Source: Ruminococcus sp.
GTDB lineage: Bacteria > Bacillota > Clostridia > Oscillospirales > Acutalibacteraceae
NCBI GenBank assembly: GCA_017403985.1
Contig: JAFRDE010000023.1
Span: 1 to 64,000, forward strand
Reading direction: 5' to 3'
Length of the DNA: 64,000 bases
The notes under the pieces are model-generated. The model saw only the letters and a program-made list of their open reading frames with translations, was not told where the DNA came from and did no database searches. Shown here piece after piece: positions 1-7,025 of this stretch (position 1 is its first letter; each line of letters begins with the position of its first letter). The position numbers and the translations under genes are program-made.

Positions 1-80
1 TCTACTTTTACAACAACCAGCGTCTTCAACTAAAAACAAAACTGACGCCGATCGAATACCGACGTCAGTATGTTGCTTAA
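1..80 (+). CDS. IS3-family transposase, C-terminal fragment
   Basis: An open frame enters from the left edge and stops with TAA at 78-80. The visible C-terminus (FYNNQRLQLKTKLTPIEYRR) matches the end of the rve integrase domain of IS3-family OrfB transposases, where FYNxxRxQxKLxxLTPxEYR is the usual closing motif. Only about 25 residues are visible, so integrity of the rest cannot be judged. Confidence 0.7.
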   Translation, partial: YFYNNQRLQLKTKLTPIEYRRQYVA

Positions 81-141
81 ATCTTAATATTCTGCCTTTT
101 AGGGGCTCTTTTGTGCTGTCCGTACAATTCGGGGCAGTTCA
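1..141 (+). mobile_element. 3' end of an IS3-family insertion sequence (truncated by window edge)
   Basis: The first 80 bases encode the extreme C-terminus of an IS3-type transposase. After the stop, the sequence ends in a candidate right inverted repeat around 120-141 whose complement begins TGAACTGCCCC, a typical IS3-family terminus. The left part of the element lies outside the window. The element sits beside the 3' end of the hydrolase gene, with only about 40 bases between them. The boundary at 141 is an inference from the repeat form. Confidence 0.6.
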
Positions 142-178
142 GTCGAGCCGGAGTTCTCTTTATTTTATCATATACCTT

Positions 179-955
179 TTATGTGGAATCATTTTTAAAT
201 AGCCAATTCATGATCGTTTCATCATGTGCGAACGCCATGCCGCCGCCGTGTTGATCGGTGTAACCGCGTTCGGTAAAATACGCTTGGTCTTTTACGTCGA
301 GAACGAGAATTCTATCGATCTCTGTTTCGGTCAAGCCCTGTGATTCATATATGCCGCGCAGCTTGTTGTAAGCATTTTTCAGCGGTTGAGAGCCGTAGTA
401 GCTGTCACTTTCGCCTGTCGCTAAATAGACGGGCGTTTTTGCTTTTGCCAACACTTCCAAATCGCCGTCCCACTGTGATGACGTCATCAGAAAGGCTGTG
501 TATAGCTCCGGGCGCATCCCCATCACGAGCGAGCCTGTTTCACCTCCGCCGGAGTAGCCGTGCAGATACACTTTGCTTTTGTCGATGCTGTAGTGATTGA
601 TAAAATATTCTGTCAAGGCGATTGCCTGATTTGCCGAGGCTTCGCCCCAGTCGTTCAGCTGAGTAGACAGCACGATCATCTCGCTGTTGTATTTGATTGC
701 TTCAACGCCGAAGTCCTCGACCATATTCGCGCCGACTCCCTGAAAATACAAGCCCTCATATCCGGGAAGGGTAATGAACAGCGCATAGGGCTTTGTTCCG
801 TCGTAGCTTTCGGGAATATAACTGCTGTAGTGAATCTCTCCGTACTCTGCCGAATGATAAACATTGCCGTTGATAAATCCGCGTTGTGTTTCGGTGCCGA
901 CCGTTATTTCGGAGGGTACGGAGGAGGTTATTCCAACGGGAGCTTCTTTACCCAT
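179..955 (-). CDS. alpha/beta hydrolase (esterase/PHB-depolymerase-like)
   Basis: The protein of up to 258 residues shows an alpha/beta-hydrolase fold. It has a nucleophile elbow GYSGGG with Ser135, an acidic residue in TGESDSYY, and a C-terminal His in HDETIMNW. The family includes secreted feruloyl/acetyl-xylan esterases and polyester depolymerases; the exact substrate cannot be told. No signal peptide is visible, although relatives are often exported. The frame overlaps the end of the flavodoxin gene by 28 bases and has no clear ribosome binding site, so the first 20-30 residues are doubtful. The gene may have lost its N-terminus or be translated by coupling to the flavodoxin gene. It probably shares that gene's transcript. 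Confidence 0.7.
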   Translation of the reverse strand: MGKEAPVGITSSVPSEITVGTETQRGFINGNVYHSAEYGEIHYSSYIPESYDGTKPYALFITLPGYEGLYFQGVGANMVEDFGVEAIKYNSEMIVLSTQLNDWGEASANQAIALTEYFINHYSIDKSKVYLHGYSGGGETGSLVMGMRPELYTAFLMTSSQWDGDLEVLAKAKTPVYLATGESDSYYGSQPLKNAYNKLRGIYESQGLTETEIDRILVLDVKDQAYFTERGYTDQHGGGMAFAHDETIMNWLFKNDST

Positions 956-1638
956 TCAACGACCTGAGTCTCTGCGCTGTCCGAACCTGCGTCGGAACCT
1001 GCGATCGCGATACCGTCGATGACATTGGCGTTTGGTTCACGTTCACGAATCATATTATAGGTATTGCCGTCGCGACTGCCCGCGTGGGTGTTGAACGGTA
1101 CGATGGTCACGCCGGAGAGGTCGTAGGTATCGAAGAAGGTTTCCAACACCATCGGGAGCGTGTACCACCAGATCGGATAGCCGATGAATACGGTCTTGTA
1201 CTGCGTGGGGTCAACGTTGAGCGGCTCAAACGCCGGGCGTTCGTTGTTATCTACTTCCGCCTTTGCCGCATCCGCCAAGGCATCATATTCAAGCGGATAA
1301 TCCTTTGACGGGATAATCGGCTCAATGTCGCCGCCGACCTCGTCGTGGATGATATCGGCGATCCATTTGACGGAGGATTCGCCGTTCGGCATCGGTGTTG
1401 CGGTGGATACTGCGTCAACGTCCTTTGTATTGTCGGCGCTGAAATACAGGATCAGGATGTCATTATCAGCCGAGGTTTTGGCACCTTGCTGAGCGGCTTC
1501 TGCTTGTGTCGCAGTATCATCAGCTTTTGATGTTGTCGCATCCGACTTTGCTGTCGTTTCGGTTTTTTGACCGTTTCCGCACGCTGCAAGAGAAGCGATC
1601 AGTAAGACGGCTAAGATGATGCTCAGGATTCGTTTCAT
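928..1638 (-). CDS. flavodoxin-domain lipoprotein
   Basis: This 236-residue protein starts with a lipoprotein signal peptide (MKRILSIILAVLLIASLAAC, lipobox Cys20) and a Thr/Ala-rich linker. A flavodoxin-like domain of the Flavodoxin_4 type follows from about residue 59: ILILYFSADNTK resembles the FMN phosphate-binding loop, and IGYPIWWYTLP is the usual flavin-contact segment. Such proteins bind FMN and carry electrons, here presumably outside the membrane. A good ribosome site (GGAGG) precedes the ATG. The hydrolase gene follows with an overlap, suggesting one operon. Confidence 0.85.
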   Translation of the reverse strand: MKRILSIILAVLLIASLAACGNGQKTETTAKSDATTSKADDTATQAEAAQQGAKTSADNDILILYFSADNTKDVDAVSTATPMPNGESSVKWIADIIHDEVGGDIEPIIPSKDYPLEYDALADAAKAEVDNNERPAFEPLNVDPTQYKTVFIGYPIWWYTLPMVLETFFDTYDLSGVTIVPFNTHAGSRDGNTYNMIREREPNANVIDGIAIAGSDAGSDSAETQVVEWVKKLPLE

Positions 1639-1863
1639 GTTATAACCTCCGTGATATTATGATTATATGATATACCGGGTATTGATCTACAAGTACAGTA
1701 TAGTAGAAAAACAGCCGCTTGTAAAATGCCGATTGTTTATATAAATATAACTGTTAGTTATATAAAACAGCGTGAGATGAATCAATCATGCTTGGTATAT
1801 GTTGAGATACTTTTGTTCAACAAGTTACAACTTAATGTTGTACCCTACACAAGTTTTCGGTCA

Positions 1864-1892
1864 TTTTCAAAAGGATCAATGTAAGCTATACT
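1864..1892 (+). promoter_or_regulatory. candidate sigma-A promoter of the SnoaL-like gene
   Basis: A TATACT -10 box (1887-1892) lies 17 bases after a weak TTTTCA -35 box, 58 bases ahead of the SnoaL-like gene. The stretch 1639-1863 holds divergent leader sequence and otherwise shows no gene. Confidence 0.4.
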
Positions 1893-1949
1893 GTAGTCAC
1901 AGCAAGAGAAAAGCTGAATTTACAAAACTTCAATCAGGAGGAAATCACT

Positions 1950-2720
1950 ATGACTAACATCGAAAAGGCTTTGGCATTGATCAACACATTCGCAACTACC
2001 GATACTGAGAAAGCTGCTTCTTTACTCGCTGAGGGTTATATTCAGCACAATCTCGCATTCGGCACCGGAAGAGACGCATTTGTCGGTGCGGTTCAGGCAC
2101 TCGGAGCTGCTCCCGTAAAAACTACCGTCAACAACATCCGCGCATTCGAGGACGGCGATAAGGTATTTCTGCAGACCGTTTATAACTTCGCCGGTGCAGG
2201 CGAACAGGTCGCATTTGATATCTTCCGTTTTGACGAGGACGGCAAGATCGCTGAACATTGGGACAACTTAGCTGATAAGGCAGAACCGAACCCCTCCCGT
2301 CATACGCAGATTGACGGCACTATGGAGAAAAAGGATGTTGACAAGGAAGCGACCCGCAAGGTGGTTTCTGCTTTCGTAAGCGACATTCTTCGCGGTGAGA
2401 ATCCCGACAATATCACCTCTTACTTTGACGGTGACAACTATATCCAGCACAACACCGGTATCGCAGACGGTCTGTCGGGACTCGGCAAGGCGCTTGCAGC
2501 TCTCGCTGAGCAGGGTATTCAGATGATCTACAACAAGACCTACATGGTTCTGGCTGATGGTAACTACGGTCTGGCAGTTTCCGAAGGCACCTTCGGTGGC
2601 GCACCTACCTCTTACTATGATCTGTTCCGCGTCGAGGACGGCAAGATTGCCGAACACTGGGACGTTATGGAGACGATCGCCGATAAAGAGACTTGGGCAA
2701 ACGAGAACGGCAAGTTCTGA
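1950..2720 (+). CDS. SnoaL-like (NTF2 fold) protein with two tandem domains
   Basis: This 256-residue protein contains two related SnoaL/NTF2-like halves, about residues 1-125 and 133-256. Each contains a YIQHN motif followed by a segment ending in DGKIAEHWD, so the gene arose by internal duplication. SnoaL-like proteins include polyketide cyclases and small-molecule isomerases, but many are uncharacterised. The ATG has a strong AGGAGG at about 1936. The gene stands alone and ends at a bidirectional terminator shared with the LysR gene, which may regulate it or the ferredoxin gene. Confidence 0.8.
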   Translation: MTNIEKALALINTFATTDTEKAASLLAEGYIQHNLAFGTGRDAFVGAVQALGAAPVKTTVNNIRAFEDGDKVFLQTVYNFAGAGEQVAFDIFRFDEDGKIAEHWDNLADKAEPNPSRHTQIDGTMEKKDVDKEATRKVVSAFVSDILRGENPDNITSYFDGDNYIQHNTGIADGLSGLGKALAALAEQGIQMIYNKTYMVLADGNYGLAVSEGTFGGAPTSYYDLFRVEDGKIAEHWDVMETIADKETWANENGKF

Positions 2721-2739
2721 TTACGATCCTTATATGACG

Positions 2740-2767
2740 AAAGCGTGAGGCAGGTACCTCACGCTTT
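2740..2767. terminator. bidirectional hairpin terminator
   Basis: An 11-bp perfect stem (AAAGCGTGAGG / CCTCACGCTTT) with a 6-base loop separates the convergent SnoaL-like and LysR genes. It overlaps the last codons of the LysR gene. Confidence 0.75.
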
Positions 2768-3649
2768 TGTGTTATCTATGATATGCTGCATAAACTTCTT
2801 TACAGTGGGACTCAATCTGTCATAATCCTTGAAGATGAAGGCGATCGAATAGGTCAGCGTTTCGTCATCAAAGGGAATCACGCGAATGTTTTGGAACAGC
2901 ATTTTTGCACCGCTGTTCTCGGGCGAGATAAACACACCCTTGCCTCGATTGACCAAATCATAGATCTGCATCACATCGGATGACTCAAACGATTTTTTCA
3001 GCGTTACATCGTATCTGCTGCTGAAGTCCCCGATCATATGATGATAGTGTGATTTCTTCTCGACCATCAGCAGGTTTTTGCGGTGCAGCTGCGCAAAGTT
3101 GACTTTTTCAAGCTGCGCTAAAGGATCGCCCTTGTGAACATATAAGCAAAGCGGAACAGTGAGCACGGGCAGGTGCTTGAATCGCATACCGTGACGGTTT
3201 TCGGGAAGCGCCAGCAACGCAAAGTGTTTAGAATCCTCTTTGATATAGTCATCAATGTCCATATCCGGCATTTCCATACGATTCAGCGTAATGTTGGGAT
3301 ACAGTTCTTCGAATTCAAACAGCAGCTCGGTATCCAGAATACGAAAGATAAACGGAGCACAGGCAAAGCTGAGCGTCTGCGGACGGTTGGATAACACAGC
3401 AAAGACCTCGTCCTCAGTATGGCGGAATTGCTCTACAATGGGACTGAATTTGTGATACAGCAATTTGCCTTCCTCCGTCAGCACACTACCCTTCACTGTA
3501 CGCTCAAACAGATTGCAGGAAAGCTCCGCTTCCAGATTCTTCATACAACGGCTGAGCGCTTGCTGAGAGATAAACAGGTTTTCGGCAGCTTTGGAAATAC
3601 TTTTGTGTTTCGCTGTTTCAACAAAGTATTCGATATGCTTGAACTCCAT
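2759..3649 (-). CDS. LysR-family transcriptional regulator
   Basis: This 296-residue protein has an N-terminal winged helix-turn-helix (about residues 1-60, with SISKAAENLFISQQALSRCM as the recognition part). A LysR substrate-binding domain follows to the end. Length and layout are standard. It is transcribed divergently from the FMN-binding/ferredoxin gene with a 92-bp intergenic region, the classic arrangement for a LysR protein controlling its neighbour. The effector is unknown. Confidence 0.9.
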   Translation of the reverse strand: MEFKHIEYFVETAKHKSISKAAENLFISQQALSRCMKNLEAELSCNLFERTVKGSVLTEEGKLLYHKFSPIVEQFRHTEDEVFAVLSNRPQTLSFACAPFIFRILDTELLFEFEELYPNITLNRMEMPDMDIDDYIKEDSKHFALLALPENRHGMRFKHLPVLTVPLCLYVHKGDPLAQLEKVNFAQLHRKNLLMVEKKSHYHHMIGDFSSRYDVTLKKSFESSDVMQIYDLVNRGKGVFISPENSGAKMLFQNIRVIPFDDETLTYSIAFIFKDYDRLSPTVKKFMQHIIDNTKA

Positions 3650-3741
3650 ACGATCACCTCATTTATATGGTCATTATACCACATTTTTAAATTGTAGCAA
3701 GACAAAAGTGATGATTTATGTTATGATGTCAAAAAGGAGAG

Positions 3742-4368
3742 ATGGAAATGACCGTTCAACAGTACCTTAGTTATATTGTAAACGATATCCACCGCACGAT
3801 TGTAGCCACCGTGGATGATAAGGGCTTGCCCGTAACCTGCGCGATCGATATGATGGATGCCGATGAGAACAGTTTGTATTTTCTGACAGCGAAAGGTAAA
3901 AGCATTTATGACAGGCTGATCAAAAGAAAATTCCTTGCTTTCACCGCGATGAAGGGCGAAGACACCATGACGAGTGTTGCCGTTTCCGTAAGAGGAAAAG
4001 TGCGCGAGCTTGGATTTGACAAGATACCGGAGCTGTTTGAGAAGAATCCGTATATGAAAGAGATCTATCCGACTGAGGAAAGCCGACGCGCCTTGACTGT
4101 GTTCCAAATTTATGAGGGCAGCGGCGAGTGGTTTGATCTCAGCAAGAAGCCGATCGAGAGAGCGTCGTTCGCTTTCGGTAAAGCCGAAGAATCTCCCGAG
4201 GGCTATGAGATCACCGACGCCTGTATCGAATGCTCAAGCTGTTTGGACGTCTGTCCGCAAAACTGTATCGAATCCGACACTATCCCGTATGCGATCGAGC
4301 AAGAGCACTGTCTTCACTGCGGTAACTGCCATACCGTTTGTCCTGTCGGAGCTGTTACGACGCGGTAA
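3742..4368 (+). CDS. pyridoxamine-phosphate-oxidase-like FMN protein with 2x[4Fe-4S] ferredoxin domain
   Basis: This 208-residue protein joins an N-terminal split-barrel flavin-binding domain (PNPOx-like, about residues 5-130) to a bacterial-type ferredoxin. The two cluster motifs are CxxCxxCxxxCP at Cys161/164/167/171 and Cys190/193/196/200. It is probably a small flavin/iron-sulphur oxidoreductase of an anaerobe, acting in the cytoplasm. A ribosome site (AAGGAGAG) precedes the ATG. The divergent LysR gene is the likely regulator. Confidence 0.85.
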   Translation: MEMTVQQYLSYIVNDIHRTIVATVDDKGLPVTCAIDMMDADENSLYFLTAKGKSIYDRLIKRKFLAFTAMKGEDTMTSVAVSVRGKVRELGFDKIPELFEKNPYMKEIYPTEESRRALTVFQIYEGSGEWFDLSKKPIERASFAFGKAEESPEGYEITDACIECSSCLDVCPQNCIESDTIPYAIEQEHCLHCGNCHTVCPVGAVTTR

Positions 4369-4533
4369 TTCTTTTTGAAATCGCTTTTACAGCGTGTTTT
4401 GTCGCACAATAAATACCCGAAAGCGGTTCGACATCTTATATGCCGAGATCTCTGACACTGAGGATGTGTCCGCTTTTCCGATTTCTCATTGAAGGAAGAA
4501 CTGAAAAGCTACCCCATCACAGCATAAAAAGCA

Positions 4534-4573
4534 CCCGCCTGTTCACATCGCGTGAGCAGGCGGGATTATTTTA
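4534..4573. terminator. hairpin terminator
   Basis: A 13-bp stem with one G-U pair (4534-4546 with 4552-4564) and a 5-base loop is followed by a T-rich run. A-rich sequence on the other side could serve sfsA in the opposite direction. The rest of 4369-4605 shows no gene. Confidence 0.7.
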
Positions 4574-4605
4574 AATAGATAAAATTATATCGGGTAAATA
4601 AGAAT

Positions 4606-5331
4606 TTATAGGTCTGTGCTTTTCTCTACGCTGTGAAGAGTTACTCCTTCCGGTCTAAAATCCATCTGAACCTCCCAAAACTCAACGCCTGCCTTTGCAG
4701 CATCCGTAAAAGTTTGCGACACCTCTTCATAATGAGTTGACCTGAGCCGTTCCTTCTTTTCTGTAATGCGATATTGAAACACCTGCAGAAAAATTGCCTT
4801 CTCATGATCCTTAAGCGACTCAGCAAGCTCCTTAAGGTGCTTTACCATCCTGTCTGTTGATGAAAACGACTTAGGGGGAAGCGTCTTTATGTTCTTCCCG
4901 TATTTTACATTGATTGTTGTCAGCGGAGTCTTTACTTCCAAATAAACATCTCCAACTTTGAAATCCAGTTTGGATATTCCCAGTTTCACTTCTCGCTGAA
5001 CGCTGTCGAAATTCGAAACGATCGCGTCCAGCTCGTGTTCACAGAAAAAGAACTCTACCAGCCTGTTGGAAAGGATTTGATTGATTCCTATCCAGTTTTC
5101 ATCATCGGAAAGAAGCACTGCCTCAATATCGTATTTCAGCTTGCGTTTAGGATCATCATGATATGATAAAAGACACGGCAGATTCTTGTTTTCTACATCA
5201 CCGATGCGGTTTGTCGTCGGGATATGCGCCGTCAATTCTACTCCGTCTATATCTACCAAAGCTGTGAACTGACTTTTTCTTTTCAACAGAGTTCCTCTGG
5301 TAAGAGGTTTCTCAAATAGATACTTACTCAT
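4606..5331 (-). CDS. sfsA: SfsA-family DNA/RNA nuclease
   Basis: The 241-residue product matches SfsA in length and motifs: an N-terminal OB-like part (LTRGTLLKRKSQFTALVDID, AHIPTTNRIGD) and a nuclease-like core with DVYLEVKTPLTT, where E and K are the expected PD-(D/E)xK residues. SfsA was named for sugar-fermentation stimulation and is now regarded as a nuclease. The start is the ATG at 5331, which overlaps the cupin stop as ATGA and gives the family's usual length; the open frame extends further upstream. Confidence 0.85.
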   Translation of the reverse strand: MSKYLFEKPLTRGTLLKRKSQFTALVDIDGVELTAHIPTTNRIGDVENKNLPCLLSYHDDPKRKLKYDIEAVLLSDDENWIGINQILSNRLVEFFFCEHELDAIVSNFDSVQREVKLGISKLDFKVGDVYLEVKTPLTTINVKYGKNIKTLPPKSFSSTDRMVKHLKELAESLKDHEKAIFLQVFQYRITEKKERLRSTHYEEVSQTFTDAAKAGVEFWEVQMDFRPEGVTLHSVEKSTDL

Positions 5332-5657
5332 TTCTTCACCACAACAGTCAGCATGACCAAATCTTCCTCTCCAACATTGATGATAGAGTGCATTGATCCT
5401 TTCGGGCAGATATGCAAGACTCCCGGTCTCAATTCTTCCTCGATGCCATCGCAAATTGCTTTGCCCATTCCGCTGATAATATAATTCATGTCATCTCCGG
5501 ACTCCTGCTTGTGGCTGCCAATGCTTCCGCCCGGATGAATAGCTGTCGGAATAATCCGATAGGAATCGTCGTTATACATACGGGCGCTCATCGTACCGGT
5601 GCCATTATTCATCCCCGGCAGTGTCATTGATTCTATCTTGTTGAAATCTATCTGCAA
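5328..5657 (-). CDS. small cupin-domain protein
   Basis: The product is a single-domain cupin with HPGGSIGSHKQES and GDDMNYIISGMGKA as the first metal-binding motif, and PGVLHICPKGSMHSIINVG as the second. Such proteins are often sugar isomerases or sensors; the substrate is unknown. A TTG at 5655-5657, placed 8 bases after GGAGG, fits the ribosome site better than the upstream ATG and gives 109 residues. It is coupled to sfsA by a 4-base overlap. Confidence 0.75.
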   Translation of the reverse strand: MQIDFNKIESMTLPGMNNGTGTMSARMYNDDSYRIIPTAIHPGGSIGSHKQESGDDMNYIISGMGKAICDGIEEELRPGVLHICPKGSMHSIINVGEEDLVMLTVVVKK

Positions 5658-5726
5658 GATTGCCACCTCCACAAATTCCGATTTATCTTTCCAAAAGTAT
5701 AGCACAAAACAAAAGATATGAAAAGG

Positions 5727-5749
5727 GGGAGTATCAAAATGATACTCCC
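5727..5749 (-). terminator. hairpin following a tRNA-Ala 3' fragment
   Basis: A 9-bp perfect stem (GGGAGTATC / GATACTCCC) with a 5-base A-rich loop lies just downstream, on the minus strand, of a partial copy of the tRNA-Ala 3' end. Confidence 0.55.
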
Positions 5750-5757
5750 AAAATTTG

Positions 5758-5771
5758 TGGTGGAGATAAGC
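5758..5771 (-). repeat. partial copy of the tRNA-Ala 3' end
   Basis: Fourteen bases (TGGTGGAGATAAGC on the plus strand) are identical to 5998-6011, the 3' acceptor end including CCA of the real tRNA-Ala gene. The copy is in the same orientation and is followed by its own hairpin. It matches the fragment-plus-terminator units downstream of tRNA-fMet. Confidence 0.6.
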
Positions 5772-5850
5772 TCCCTTTCTTCTGTAGGAAATCAGTTGCC
5801 CCGTCTTGGGTGCGTCACCTCCTGTCAGAAGTCGCGCCTACGCTCTCCTT

Positions 5851-5875
5851 AAAAATGATTCACTGAATCATTTTT
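5851..5875. terminator. A/T-rich hairpin
   Basis: Twelve bases (AAAAATGATTCA) are followed almost directly by their exact complement ending in a run of T. It could terminate plus-strand transcription. The stretch 5772-5953 otherwise shows only tRNA-derived pieces. Confidence 0.4.
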
Positions 5876-5917
5876 ACCTTCGGTTCTTCGCACGGCTTGA
5901 ACCTCGGCACAGTCGCC

Positions 5918-5934
5918 TTCGAATCCGCTTATCT
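5918..5934 (+). repeat. inverted copy of the tRNA-Ala T-arm/acceptor segment
   Basis: Seventeen bases (TTCGAATCCGCTTATCT) on the plus strand are identical to the T-loop/acceptor segment of tRNA-Ala, which is encoded on the minus strand at 6004-6020. The two therefore form an inverted repeat about 70 bases apart. Confidence 0.6.
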
Positions 5935-5953
5935 GCCACTTTGCTGGTATAAT

Positions 5954-5994
5954 CAGAAAGAACGGATATCCTTTGTGGATATCCGTTCTTTCTG
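5954..5994 (-). terminator. terminator of tRNA-Ala
   Basis: An 18-bp perfect stem (5954-5971 with 5977-5994) with a 5-base loop starts 4 bases beyond the CCA end of the tRNA gene. Confidence 0.75.
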
Positions 5995-5997
5995 AAA

Positions 5998-6073
5998 TGG
6001 TGGAGATAAGCGGATTCGAACCGCTGACCTCTTGAATGCGAACCAAGCGCTCTACCAACTGAGCTATACCCCC
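5998..6073 (-). tRNA. tRNA-Ala (anticodon CGC)
   Basis: The 76 bases fold as a full cloverleaf. The acceptor GGGGGTA pairs with TATCTCC and carries the G3-U70 wobble that identifies alanine tRNAs. The anticodon stem CTTGG/TCAAG encloses loop TTCGCAT, giving anticodon CGC. The T-loop is TTCGAAT, and CCA is encoded in the gene. Confidence 0.92.
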
Positions 6074-6297
6074 ATGCCACTTTTGGTATTATACAACACT
6101 TTTTTTGATTTGTAAAGTGTAAAACGAATTTTTTTTAGCCGGGACGATTCCGACCGATCGCGGATCCGCTCATCGACCTGTTAGGCAAAATCAACAAAAT
6201 GAGCCTTTGCAAATTTGACACCGAAATGATAAAAACCTATGGCAAACCGGATTCAACTGTGCTATAATGAGTCCAACATATAAAAGGAGGGGTTCCC

Positions 6298-6801
6298 ATG
6301 TTCCGGTCCAATCATCTGTTAAAATCCATCGTCTGTCTTGCGCTTGTCTTAATGTGCATCGCGTCTGTCGCGCTGCTTGGCGGCTGCGGCAGCAGTAAAA
6401 TCACCGTTCCGGATCTCGTCGGCTTGACGAAGGAAGAGGCGGAGGCAAAGGTCGCCGAGCTGGGCGCGGTGCTGAACGTTCAGCGAGAGAGATACTCCAA
6501 GAAGAACCCTGCGGGCTCTATCGACGCCATGATCACCAAGGTCGGTGATACCGTTGAAAAAGACGGCGAGATCAGAGTCGTCGGCAGTCTCGGCGAAGGC
6601 GTTGAGGTCCCGAATATCAGCGTCCTCACCGGTAAGGAAGGCGCCAACCTCGTGTCCAAGGTCGGTCTGAATCCGATCGTTGTCGAAGAATTCAGCGACG
6701 AGGTCGAAGAAGGCAACATCATCTCCTACACCGACGGCGGACAGACCATTCCCAAGGGCGCAGACGTCACCATCACCGTCAGCAAGGGTCCCGAAAGCTG
6801 A
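6298..6801 (+). CDS. PASTA-domain lipoprotein
   Basis: This 167-residue protein has a lipoprotein signal (lipobox LLGGC, Cys30) followed by two PASTA domains, about residues 34-97 and 98-165. Each starts with a VPDLVG/VPNIS-type motif and ends in TITVSKGP-like sequence. PASTA domains bind muropeptides and usually sit on Ser/Thr kinases or PBPs. Here they are on a stand-alone lipoprotein with no kinase domain, so a cell-surface or cell-wall sensing role is inferred. AAGGAGG precedes the ATG by the usual spacing. A TATAAT at 6263-6268 is a likely -10 box. Confidence 0.85.
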   Translation: MFRSNHLLKSIVCLALVLMCIASVALLGGCGSSKITVPDLVGLTKEEAEAKVAELGAVLNVQRERYSKKNPAGSIDAMITKVGDTVEKDGEIRVVGSLGEGVEVPNISVLTGKEGANLVSKVGLNPIVVEEFSDEVEEGNIISYTDGGQTIPKGADVTITVSKGPES

Positions 6802-6835
6802 TAAACGGCAATTGAATACTGAAATACAACGGTCG

Positions 6836-6866
6836 CCGACGCGGGTATTCCTCGCGTCGGTGTTTT
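6836..6866 (+). terminator. rho-independent terminator of the PASTA lipoprotein gene
   Basis: The stem CCGACGCG (6836-6843) pairs with CGCGTCGG (6853-6860) and is followed by TGTTTTTT. Confidence 0.8.
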
Positions 6867-7025
6867 TTATAGCGTATATTCTAAGCGAAAACTGCAAATA
6901 TCTATCGCAGAAAATCCCGCATAGCGGCTGCACGGTCGAGGGAGAAAAAACTAACAGTGCCTGTCGCATATGCAGCAGGCACTGTGATTGTATCAATTAT
7001 AATTATTGAACCGCGTCCGTATCTC

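Noticed and set aside
5849..6080. Two overlapping minus-strand frames of about 69 residues
   Set aside because: They run through the tRNA-Ala gene and its terminator and are not coding.
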